Assembly (NCBI GenBank): GCA_050744165.1
Contig: JBOGGN010000134.1
Span: forward strand, 1-30,136
Reading direction: 5' to 3'
Length of the DNA stretch: 30,136 nucleotides
DNA from: JBOGGN01 sp050744165
Lineage (GTDB): Bacteria > Actinomycetota > Acidimicrobiia > Acidimicrobiales > Palsa-688
Shown here: one piece after another, positions 23,922 through 30,136 of the stretch
Numbering within the stretch: the first letter of the stretch is position 1
How the letters are laid out: every line of letters begins with the position of its first letter
Position numbers and translations under genes: made by a program
Notes under the pieces: generated by a model
What the model saw: the letters and a program-made list of their open reading frames with translations, nothing else
Database searches by the model: none
Told to the model about the DNA's origin: nothing

Positions 23922-24674
23922 CAACCCCGGCCACGGCTTCACCAGACGAGCCAGGAGCGGGAAGTCCTTACGCAGCGGGTGGCCCTCGAACTCCCCCGGC
24001 AGGTACAGGTGGCGCAGCCCCGGGTGGCCGTCGAAGACGAACCCGTACATCTCCCACGCCTCCCGCTCGTGCCAGTCCGCCCCCCGGAACAGCGAGACCA
24101 CCGACTCGACCCGGGGGTCGGCGTCGTCCAGGTCGGCCTTCAAGGTGACCCCGACATGCTTGACAACGTCGTACAACCGGGCGAAGACCTGGAAGCGAGA
24201 CGAACCGCCCGCCACCCCGGTGGCGTAGCGCTGGCCCTCCGGCGCCGGCACGTCGCCCGCCATGTCCTCGGCGTCGACGACCGCGACCTCGGCCCCCGAC
24301 GCTTCGGCCTCTGCGGTGCCGGCCTCCAGTTCCGCTCTGGCCTCCTCCACCCGGGACTCCTCGCCCAGCCCTTCGGCTTCGATGGCCGCCACCTCGGCTG
24401 CGGGCTCCCACTCCTTTTCGCCGAGCAGATCCGGGTTGGGCTGCCAGTCGATCCCCGACAGGAAACAGAAGTACGTCAGCCCAAGGCGGTCCCGGCACAA
24501 CTCGAACGCCCGCCGCCAAGCGGATCGGTTGACCCGCACCCACAAGTCGTCCCCGGCGAGCAGCTCCGAGGCCACCACGTCGCCGCCCAACTCCTTGGCC
24601 AGCAGATCCAGGATCGGCTGGCGCAGCCCGTCAACCGCGGTGGCCGTCTCCTCGGTGGCCGTCTCCTCAGGCAC
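23868..24674 (-). CDS. nuoC: NADH-quinone oxidoreductase subunit C with an acidic insertion
   Basis: The 30-kDa-type subunit (268 residues), part of the hydrophilic arm that supports NuoB and NuoD. The core is clear: LTYFCFLSGIDW, then FARLYDVVKHVGVTLK, and the signature DWHEREAWEMYGFVFDGHPG with LRKDFPLLA. Between them residues about 80-158 are an Ala/Glu-rich, probably disordered insertion absent from typical NuoC. The tail VDVEPIPGEAAGEAEEA follows a duplicated segment. The GTG start overlaps the end of nuoB by 8 bp. Confidence 0.96.
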   Translation of the reverse strand: MPEETATEETATAVDGLRQPILDLLAKELGGDVVASELLAGDDLWVRVNRSAWRRAFELCRDRLGLTYFCFLSGIDWQPNPDLLGEKEWEPAAEVAAIEAEGLGEESRVEEARAELEAGTAEAEASGAEVAVVDAEDMAGDVPAPEGQRYATGVAGGSSRFQVFARLYDVVKHVGVTLKADLDDADPRVESVVSLFRGADWHEREAWEMYGFVFDGHPGLRHLYLPGEFEGHPLRKDFPLLARLVKPWPGLVDVEPIPGEAAGEAEEA

Positions 24675-25320
24675 CCGAGGTCACAGTGTCCTCCTCCGCC
24701 AAGGGTGGGGAAAATTCCTCGCCCGACCCATCCTCGGCTGGGTGGGAGGCGTAGTACGCCTCGCTGGTTTCGCTCAGAGAGATGCGAGGCGCCTTGGGCC
24801 GGCGCACTTTTCCAACCTTTGCCGGCCGATCCTCGACCACGATCGGATCGCCCCGCCAACGGTCTGCCATCGACTCCTTGCGGATCCGCTGCTGCAACAA
24901 CACGATGCCCTCCAGCAGCGCCTCCGGCCGCGGCGGGCAGCCGGGCACGTACACGTCCACCGGGATGATCTGGTCGACGCCCTTGGTGACCGAGTAGGAG
25001 TCCCAGTAGGGGCCGCCGCAGTTGGCGCACGACCCCATCGAGATCACATACTTCGGGTCGGGCATCTGCTCGTACAGCCGGCGGATCGGCGGTGCCATTT
25101 TGTCGGTCACCGTCCCGCTGATCACCACCAGATCAGCCTGGCGGGCCGACGCCGGGAAGGGGATCACGCCGAGGCGCATGACATCGTAGCGAGGCGAGCC
25201 GAACGCGGCCCCCATCTCGATGGCGCAGCACGCCAGGCCCCACTGGTACACCCACAGCGAGTAGCTGCGGGCCGTGTTCAACAGCGAGGTTAGGGGCTTG
25301 GGGATCCAACCCTTCTCCAC
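24667..25320 (-). CDS. nuoB: NADH-quinone oxidoreductase subunit B
   Basis: The subunit holding the terminal [4Fe-4S] cluster N2 (217 residues). The four cysteine ligands can be placed in GLACCAIEM, MGSCANCGG and VPGCPPRPEALLEGI. The start is taken as GTG at 25320, sharing its G with the nuoA stop (TAGTG) and giving MEKGWIPKPL; a GTG 9 nt upstream is possible. After the core, a tail of about 50 acidic and Ser-rich residues (from RRPKAPRIS) exceeds many homologues. It overlaps nuoC by 8 bp. Confidence 0.96.
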   Translation of the reverse strand: MEKGWIPKPLTSLLNTARSYSLWVYQWGLACCAIEMGAAFGSPRYDVMRLGVIPFPASARQADLVVISGTVTDKMAPPIRRLYEQMPDPKYVISMGSCANCGGPYWDSYSVTKGVDQIIPVDVYVPGCPPRPEALLEGIVLLQQRIRKESMADRWRGDPIVVEDRPAKVGKVRRPKAPRISLSETSEAYYASHPAEDGSGEEFSPPLAEEDTVTSGA

Positions 25321-25685
25321 TAAACCCACCGCAGCACCCCCTTGCGCCAGGCGTAGAGCAGACCCAGGGCGAGGATCACGATGAACGCCGTCGCCTCGAT
25401 CAGGCCGTAGGTGCCGAGCAGCTTGACCCGCACCGCCCACGGGAGGATGAAGACCGTCTCCACGTCGAACATGACGAACAACAGGGCGAAGACGTAGTAC
25501 CGGATCTGGCTCTGCGACCAGCCTTCGCCGACCGGATCGACGCCGCTTTCGTAGGCGATGTACTTCTGCTCCTGGGGCCGGTTGGGCCGCAACAGGCTGC
25601 CGGCGCCGAGCATGAGGACCACCAGCACCACGGCCGCGGCGCCGAAGATGGCCACCGTCAAATAGCTGCGCAGGAAGGCGGACAT
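25320..25685 (-). CDS. nuoA: NADH-quinone oxidoreductase subunit A
   Basis: A small three-helix membrane subunit (121 residues), normal for NuoA. The conserved loop KYIAYESGVDPVG and the second helix QIRYYVFALLFVMFDVETVF, with its acidic residues, are intact. The ATG at 25685 is chosen because the protein homology begins there; upstream frame extension is Arg/Pro-rich. No Shine-Dalgarno sequence is visible, and a promoter-like -10 box ends 10 nt upstream. It is the first gene of nuoABCD and is divergent from the antiporter gene. Confidence 0.96.
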   Translation of the reverse strand: MSAFLRSYLTVAIFGAAAVVLVVLMLGAGSLLRPNRPQEQKYIAYESGVDPVGEGWSQSQIRYYVFALLFVMFDVETVFILPWAVRVKLLGTYGLIEATAFIVILALGLLYAWRKGVLRWV

Positions 25686-25695
25686 CGCAAGGGTG

Positions 25696-25725
25696 AGGCT
25701 ACTGACTGCCCTCTGGCGTCGCCAA
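25696..25725 (-). promoter_or_regulatory. Candidate promoter of nuoABCD
   Basis: On the minus strand TTGGCG (25725-25720), an 18-bp spacer and TAGCCT (25701-25696) precede the nuoA ATG by 10 nt, implying a very short leader. It has the same form, TTGGCN-N18-TANNCT, as the candidate before nuoH. Confidence 0.4.
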
Positions 25726-25823
25726 CCTCGCGCCGCCCTGGGGGCGCCCGGGGTGCGAATCCCGGGGATGGGGGTAGAAACCACGAGGCCGCCGCCGCGA
25801 GCGTGCCAATGCGGGAGGACCCC

Positions 25824-28016
25824 TTGGCCATCGTCAAACCCCTGAGCGACCACGAACTGCTCGTCTTTTTCATCCAGTTCGCGGTTCTCTTGGCGGTCGC
25901 CCGGGCGCTTGGGGAGTTAGCCGTGCGGCTGCGCCTTCCGTCGGTCGTGGGAGAACTGCTGGCCGGGTTTGTGCTGGGCCCGACCTTGTTCGGCAACGTT
26001 GCGCCGGGGCTGTTCCACGCCCTGTTTCCGGCCGCACCGGAGCAGTCCCATCTCCTGGAGCTGGTCTCGTGGATCGGGGTGATGATGCTGCTCATCCTCA
26101 CCGGCCTCGAGACCGACATCGGCCTCATCGTCCGCAAGGCCAAGGGGGCGGCGGCGATCTCCCTCGGCGGGATCCTCGTCCCGTTCACCATGGGCATCGC
26201 CCTGGGGTTTCTGCTGCCGTCCACGTTCGTGGCGGCATCGAACAAGCGGCTGGTCTTCGCGCTGTTCATCGGGACGGCCATGAGCATCTCCGCCATCCCC
26301 GTCATCGCCAAGGTCCTCATGGACATGAAGATCATCCGGCGTGACATCGGCCAGATCACGCTGGCCGCGGGGATGATCGACGACACCGTGGGCTGGATCC
26401 TGCTCTCGGTCGTCGCCGGACTGGCGACCAGCGGCTCGATCAACTTCGGCACCATCGGACGCTCGATCGTCTCGGTCCTGGTGGTCTTGGTCGCCGCCTA
26501 TACGGTCGGCCGCAAGCTGGTGGCGCTGATCATTCGCACGGTCGACAACGTCATCGGCGGCGACATGGTCAAAATCACGGCGCTGATGGTCATCGCCCTG
26601 ACCTTCGGATCCATCACCCAAGCCCTGCGGCTCGAAGCAGTGCTCGGCGCCTTCCTGGCGGGCATCCTGGTAGGCCAGGTCAAGCGCTTCGATGATCGGT
26701 TGCGCCACATCTTCGAGCAGGTCGCCCTCGGGATCTTCGCCCCGGTCTTCTTCGCCCGGTCCGGGCTCCAGGTGGAGTTGTCCCGCCTGTTCACACCGAG
26801 CGTGCTCCTCGTCGGCGTGGTGGCGCTCGTCGTGGCCACGGTCGGCAAGTTCATCGGCGCCTACGCGGGCGCCAGGATCAGCAAGCTGAACCATTGGGAA
26901 TCGCTGTCTCTCGGCGCTGGGATGAACGCCCGGGGGGCCATGGAGATCATTGTGGCCACCATCGGATTGAGCGAGGGGATCCTCACCCCGGACATGTACA
27001 GCATCATCTTGATGATCGCCATCGCCACCTCCCTGATGGCGCCGCCGTTGCTCCGCTGGACCCTGGCCAGAGTCGAGGTCGGCACCGAGGAACGGGACCG
27101 CTTGGAAGCCGAGGACCGCCAGAAGGAGAGTTTCGTCGGCAACCTCAAGCGGGTTCTGATCCCGAGCGGCGACGCGCCCGCGGTGGAGCCGGCCGCCCAG
27201 ATCGTGAAGCTCATCGTCGGCGATGACGACGTCGAGGTGACCAACCTGACGCTGCGCCAACCCGGCGGCGACGATGCCACTGACGACGCCGAGGCGGCCG
27301 AGGTCAAGCAGCAACTGGGCACCGTGCGCCGACTGGTGCGGGAGGCCAACGGCAATCGGGCCTCGGTGATCCTGGCCGAGGCGCAACGGGGCTACGACCT
27401 GCTCGTGATGCCGTCCCGGGGCCAGTTGGCGCCAGGTGACCGGCCGGAGTTCGCCGTCGAGGTCAGCGAGGTTATCCAGCAGGCACCGTGCCCACTGCTC
27501 GTGGTGAGCATCCGGGATACGCCAGCTCAGCCTGATGGCGCCCCCGGCGGTGACGGCGCCGGCGGCGGGGAGGGCGCCACCGGGAGACCGCCGGATCGCA
27601 TCCGGACCATCCTGGTGCCCGTCGCCGGGACCCCCAATGACCGGCGCGCCGCCGAGGTCGGGTTTTCGATGGCCCGCAACGGTGGTGTCGTGGAACTCAT
27701 CCACGTCGTCAGCGCCTCGCAGCACGCCCTGCGGGTCAGGAGCGACGAGGCGCTCCAGGAGGCGGTGGAGCTGGGCGAGGACCTCGTTCGCGGGCTGGCG
27801 GAGCTCGGCCGGGCGATGGGCGCCCGGGTCACGACTGACGTGGTGGTCTCCGACCACGCCGAGCAAGCCATCATCGAGCGGGCCATCGACCCGACCGACC
27901 TCATCGTCGTCGCCAGTGACCGCCGGCCGGTGACCCAGCGGGCCTTCTTCGGCCATCGCGTCGACCACATCCTGGCCAACGCCCCCTGCACGGTGGTGGT
28001 CGTCAGCGCCAGCTGA
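25824..28016 (+). CDS. CPA2-family cation:proton antiporter with two C-terminal universal-stress domains
   Basis: A protein of about 730 residues. Residues about 10-415 form a 12-13 helix Na+/H+ or K+/H+ exchanger domain, with the CPA2 motif LRLPSVVGELLAGFVLGP and the ion-site pair Asp186-Asp187 in GMIDDTVGW. The cytoplasmic part holds two UspA-like domains: about 445-555 (ending CPLLVVSI) and about 590-730 (beginning IRTILVPVAG, ending CTVVVVSAS), joined by a Gly-rich linker. These probably sense nucleotide or stress. Start choice: GTG 25803 and ATG 25809 lack a ribosome binding site, whereas GGGAGGA precedes the TTG at 25824 by 4 nt. Divergent from nuoA, it may help balance ions when the respiratory proton gradient changes. 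Confidence 0.92.
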   Translation: MAIVKPLSDHELLVFFIQFAVLLAVARALGELAVRLRLPSVVGELLAGFVLGPTLFGNVAPGLFHALFPAAPEQSHLLELVSWIGVMMLLILTGLETDIGLIVRKAKGAAAISLGGILVPFTMGIALGFLLPSTFVAASNKRLVFALFIGTAMSISAIPVIAKVLMDMKIIRRDIGQITLAAGMIDDTVGWILLSVVAGLATSGSINFGTIGRSIVSVLVVLVAAYTVGRKLVALIIRTVDNVIGGDMVKITALMVIALTFGSITQALRLEAVLGAFLAGILVGQVKRFDDRLRHIFEQVALGIFAPVFFARSGLQVELSRLFTPSVLLVGVVALVVATVGKFIGAYAGARISKLNHWESLSLGAGMNARGAMEIIVATIGLSEGILTPDMYSIILMIAIATSLMAPPLLRWTLARVEVGTEERDRLEAEDRQKESFVGNLKRVLIPSGDAPAVEPAAQIVKLIVGDDDVEVTNLTLRQPGGDDATDDAEAAEVKQQLGTVRRLVREANGNRASVILAEAQRGYDLLVMPSRGQLAPGDRPEFAVEVSEVIQQAPCPLLVVSIRDTPAQPDGAPGGDGAGGGEGATGRPPDRIRTILVPVAGTPNDRRAAEVGFSMARNGGVVELIHVVSASQHALRVRSDEALQEAVELGEDLVRGLAELGRAMGARVTTDVVVSDHAEQAIIERAIDPTDLIVVASDRRPVTQRAFFGHRVDHILANAPCTVVVVSAS

Positions 28017-28054
28017 CGGTCGCATTGACGACCGGTCCGCCCTGTGGTGAGGTC

Positions 28055-28687
28055 ATGCCCGTGGCGAGCGCCAAGGACATCCCCAAGCGGCGGCGCGTCT
28101 ATGAACGGCTTTCCGTAGACCTTTCGCCCGCGCTCACCCAGGTTGGCCTCCGGCCCCTGAAGCTCGCTTATCCGGTGTGGCGGTCATCTCCTGACCCGCA
28201 GGGCAATGCAGTGTTTCTTTCACTTCAGGTCGACCGCAAGGCTCGGGACGCATACGCAGGAGGGCAGTTCCGGATCGAGCTGGACAAATCCCGCGGCCGG
28301 CGGCCGGCCCTAGGTCTGAACGGACGAGCGTTGTTCTTTCAGCTCCTTACGGAAATGGAACGGCAAGGGCTCCTGGCCCGCCAGAACCGAATCATCGACT
28401 CGCTCCCGCAACCGCCTCCAGAGCAGATGCAGCTCTATCCGGCAGGAGGCGCCCGCGAAATGTATCTCTCGTACTTCGAGCACCAGCAGAAGTTTGACGC
28501 CTCTTGGTGCTGGTTGCGCTACCGCACCGTCGATGACCTGCGAGGGTGGGCTTCGGTATTGAGCCCGTTGGTCCGGCCGTTAGTGACTCGGGCTTCCACC
28601 TATCTGAGCACGGATCGTCGAGTCCTGGGCCAGGGCTACCTGTTGCCCGAGACTGGCCCCCCGGACGGCCCCGCGAATGCATCCTGA
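28055..28687 (+). CDS. Protein of unknown function
   Basis: A 210-residue soluble protein starting MPVASAKDIPKRRRVYERLS. The ATG at 28055 has GTGAGGTC directly upstream; the frame opens earlier at TTG 28025. The middle contains FLSLQVDRKARDAYAGGQFR, then ALFFQLLTEMERQGLLARQN and MYLSYFEHQQKFDASWCWLR. It looks alpha/beta, basic at the N-terminus and Pro-rich at the end. No domain was recognised, and neither membrane segments nor a signal peptide are present. It begins 38 bp after the antiporter stop and may be cotranscribed. Confidence 0.7.
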   Translation: MPVASAKDIPKRRRVYERLSVDLSPALTQVGLRPLKLAYPVWRSSPDPQGNAVFLSLQVDRKARDAYAGGQFRIELDKSRGRRPALGLNGRALFFQLLTEMERQGLLARQNRIIDSLPQPPPEQMQLYPAGGAREMYLSYFEHQQKFDASWCWLRYRTVDDLRGWASVLSPLVRPLVTRASTYLSTDRRVLGQGYLLPETGPPDGPANAS

Positions 28688-28922
28688 AATTGGCTCGCAC
28701 CCATCCCGGTCGGCCTTGGCGACGCGGCCGCCACGTTTCACGAGGTGCGTTGACAAAGGCGCTCCCGCGGCGTCGGTTTCCTTCCAGGATCACGGGACTA
28801 TGGAAGATGCGGCTTTCGGATCGTTACCTGCCTCAGCACGCTGCGGCGCAGCGGGCTGTTCACCGTCGCCGGAGACACCGTTTCCGTAGCCTCAACTTGA
28901 TCCCGAGCGGCAGGTCGGTCCT
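28688..28922. other. Intergenic stretch upstream of the two-gene module
   Basis: No gene was recognised in about 235 bp. It contains a short GCTGCG-G-CGCAGC hairpin near 28848-28860. Base composition and reading frames look like ordinary spacer or eroded sequence. Confidence 0.45.
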
Positions 28923-28958
28923 GTTGACCGGTGTCAACGGGTGTTGTACGATGTCAAC
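28923..28958 (+). promoter_or_regulatory. Promoter and tandem operators of the toxin-antitoxin-like module
   Basis: Two related 16-bp sites, GTTGACCGGTGTCAAC (28923-28938) and GTTGTACGATGTCAAC (28943-28958), lie exactly 20 bp apart, about two helical turns. Each is an inverted repeat of GTTG/GTCAAC type. They cover a promoter: TTGACC (28924-28929), a 17-bp spacer and TACGAT (28947-28952). The ATG follows 6 nt after the -10 box, so the transcript is probably leaderless. This is a strong autoregulation layout. Confidence 0.7.
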
Positions 28959-29201
28959 ATGGTCGCTGGGCGCCACCCCAACCCGGCGATCAACAGCGTG
29001 CTCCTCTACGCCCAGGCCAATGGCTGGACCGTCATCAAATCCGGTGGCGGCTCAGCCCACGCCTGGGGAATCATGCGCTGCCTCGAAGATTGCCCTCAAG
29101 TCTCCATCTACTCCACCCCACGAGTGCCCGAGAATCACGCCCGGGCGCTTCGCCGGGCGGTAGACCGGTGCCCGCACAACAAGGAACCCGACGATGCCTG
29201 A
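28959..29201 (+). CDS. Small HicA-like protein, putative toxin of an uncharacterised module
   Basis: An 80-residue protein. The centre, GWTVIKSGGGSAHAWGIMRC, recalls the GSHH(x)-strand of the HicA mRNA-interferase fold, with His34 in the place of the catalytic His. A segment QVSIYSTPRVPENHARALRR resembles the HicA C-terminal strand and helix. Cys41, Cys45, Cys71 and His73 could form a zinc site, which HicA lacks. It starts right after two operators and overlaps the next gene by 8 bp, with the toxin-first order common in hicAB loci. The HicA relation is inferred from pattern only; it may be a new family. Confidence 0.65.
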   Translation: MVAGRHPNPAINSVLLYAQANGWTVIKSGGGSAHAWGIMRCLEDCPQVSIYSTPRVPENHARALRRAVDRCPHNKEPDDA

Positions 29202-29727
29202 GCATCATTTCCAACTGATCATCGACGGTGCCTTGGACGACCACCGCCTCGACGCCCTGGTCGACGCCGGCTGCGATGACGCCACGTACTCAACTAAAGG
29301 TAATCTCACCTTCGCCGACTTCGACCGCCAAGCACCCACCCTGCGCGACGCAATCACCTCGGCCATCACCGCAATCGACTCCGTCGAAGTCCTCCGGGTA
29401 CGGCGAGTCGAACCCGACGAGCTCGTTTGGGCGGCAGAAATCGCCGAGCGGACCGGGCGCACCAGGGCTTCGATCGACCTTTTGATCAAGGGCAAGCGAG
29501 GCCCGGGTGGTTTCCCCCCGCCGGCCAGTCATGCCACCCGCAACCCGCTGTGGCGCTGGGCCGAAGTAGAGAACTGGTTCGCCCTCTACGAGGGGCGCGA
29601 AGTCGACTCCGAACGATCCGCCGTCATCGTCGCCGTCAACGGCGTCCTCGAAGCGCGCCACGGTCTGCGCGCCTCCCGGCAGGCAGACGAGCTGCGCCCG
29701 GCACTACAAAGACTCCTCACCAGCTGA
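29194..29727 (+). CDS. HTH-domain protein, putative antitoxin/autoregulator
   Basis: A 177-residue protein with AAGGA 8 nt before its ATG. Residues 1-70 form an alpha/beta domain (HFQLIIDGALDDHRLDALVD, then CDDATYSTKGNLTFADFDRQ). Residues about 75-135 contain a helix-turn-helix of the AlpA/MerR-like kind: WAAEIAERTGRTRASIDLLI followed by GKRGPGGFPPPA and PLWRWAEVENWF. The tail is helical. It overlaps the small upstream gene by 8 bp and is the likely binder of the tandem operators. The family pattern is common in actinobacteria as an unnamed DNA-binding protein; no experimentally defined function is known to me. Confidence 0.72.
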   Translation: MPEHHFQLIIDGALDDHRLDALVDAGCDDATYSTKGNLTFADFDRQAPTLRDAITSAITAIDSVEVLRVRRVEPDELVWAAEIAERTGRTRASIDLLIKGKRGPGGFPPPASHATRNPLWRWAEVENWFALYEGREVDSERSAVIVAVNGVLEARHGLRASRQADELRPALQRLLTS

Positions 29728-30136
29728 TGGAGCTGTGTCAAGTGTGCCAAGTGTGCGACGGCGACAGCGGCGTTGTCGCCGTGGGCAGATGAAGTAGCTG
29801 CGGCCGGTTGGCCAGCCACCTCGTGATCCATCGCCGAAGTGTACGAGGACCTACATCGCCCGCTTGGTCGACGAAACCAACCGAGGCGTCACGAGGGCAC
29901 GATCCCGACGTTCACTGCGAGTCGGCCAACTTCGCCATCAACCGGAATAACACCGCGGTCCCGACGGCGGTCGCAAGTCCCAAGTGACCCCTTGACGGAG
30001 CCCTCCCCTCCGCTGTCGGTCTCATTCTGTGCGAGCAACGCCAGGCTGCAGCCAGTGGCGGCGGCGATCAGCCCATCACCGCCCTGAGAATCGAGCTCGA
30101 CGACGCTGGCGTCGCGACCACCTAAAAGAGTAGGAC
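29728..30136. other. Terminal stretch without a convincing gene
   Basis: Several short frames are open, but none has a good start and ribosome binding site. The plus-strand frame 29988-30125 (45 codons, ending TAA) contains ALPSAVGLILCEQR, which loosely recalls the C-terminal region of DUF1016/YhcG nucleases and could be a remnant. A minus-strand frame (30134-29889, open at the window edge) was not recognised. Confidence 0.4.
29759..29781 (+). terminator. Hairpin after the toxin-antitoxin-like module
   Basis: CGGCGACA-N7-TGTCGCCG is a perfect 8-bp stem with a 7-nt loop, beginning 32 bp after the HTH gene stop. It has no T-run, so it is probably a weak or factor-assisted terminator. Confidence 0.5.

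Noticed and set aside
25917..28025. 702-codon minus-strand open frame opposite the antiporter
   Set aside because: The plus strand encodes a clear CPA2 antiporter with stress domains; the antisense translation is His/Asp/Gln/Arg-rich and shows no family features.
29839..30087. 82-codon plus-strand frame at the window end
   Set aside because: It has no ribosome binding site, a Pro/Ser/Arg-rich composition and no recognisable motif.
29889..30134. Minus-strand open frame reaching the window edge
   Set aside because: Composition is plausible, but no motif or family was recognised and its start lies outside the window, so it was not called as a gene.

Overview
The window is GC-rich bacterial DNA, most likely from an uncultured actinobacterium (Acidimicrobiia-like). 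This is inferred from the gene families (actinobacterial-type Nuo subunits, a DUF222/13E12 HNH protein, a Phd/VapC pair), the frequent GTG/TTG starts, and several genes whose -10-like TANNNT box lies only 6-10 nt before the start codon, as in leaderless transcripts. No rRNA, tRNA, CRISPR array or intact insertion sequence was seen.

Layout. (1) 1-4103, minus strand: 5' part of acetyl-CoA synthetase, a secreted protein of unknown function, and a MidA/NDUFAF7-type methyltransferase. (2) 4192-11894, minus strand: nuoH-I-J-K-L-M-N, tightly packed, encoding the membrane arm of complex I plus NuoI. (3) About 11.9-22.6 kb: a mixed accessory block of roughly 10.7 kb. It holds a 13E12-type HNH gene with a possible SOS promoter, a phosphoesterase fragment, a divergently transcribed pair of surface proteins (one with six Asp-boxes), a decayed FtsX/MacB permease, a VapBC-type toxin-antitoxin pair, two micro-ORFs, a VOC protein, a small unknown protein, a cupin, and a DNA methyltransferase followed by a putative restriction endonuclease. 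(4) 22631-25685, minus strand: nuoA-B-C-D. (5) 25824-28687, plus strand: a CPA2 antiporter fused to universal-stress domains, and an unknown protein. (6) 28923-29727, plus strand: an uncharacterised two-gene, toxin-antitoxin-like module with tandem operators. (7) 29728-30136: no convincing gene.

The main biological point is the nuo locus. In the common gene order nuoEFG sits between nuoD and nuoH. Here that position is taken by the accessory block, and no nuoE, nuoF or nuoG is visible. A strong hairpin follows nuoD, and candidate promoters precede nuoA and nuoH, so the two halves may be separate operons. Either nuoEFG lies elsewhere or the cell makes an 11-subunit enzyme that uses another electron donor. 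The methyltransferase after nuoN belongs to the family whose mitochondrial member modifies the NuoD homologue, which links it to assembly of this complex. The most novel-looking system is the module at 28.9-29.7 kb.
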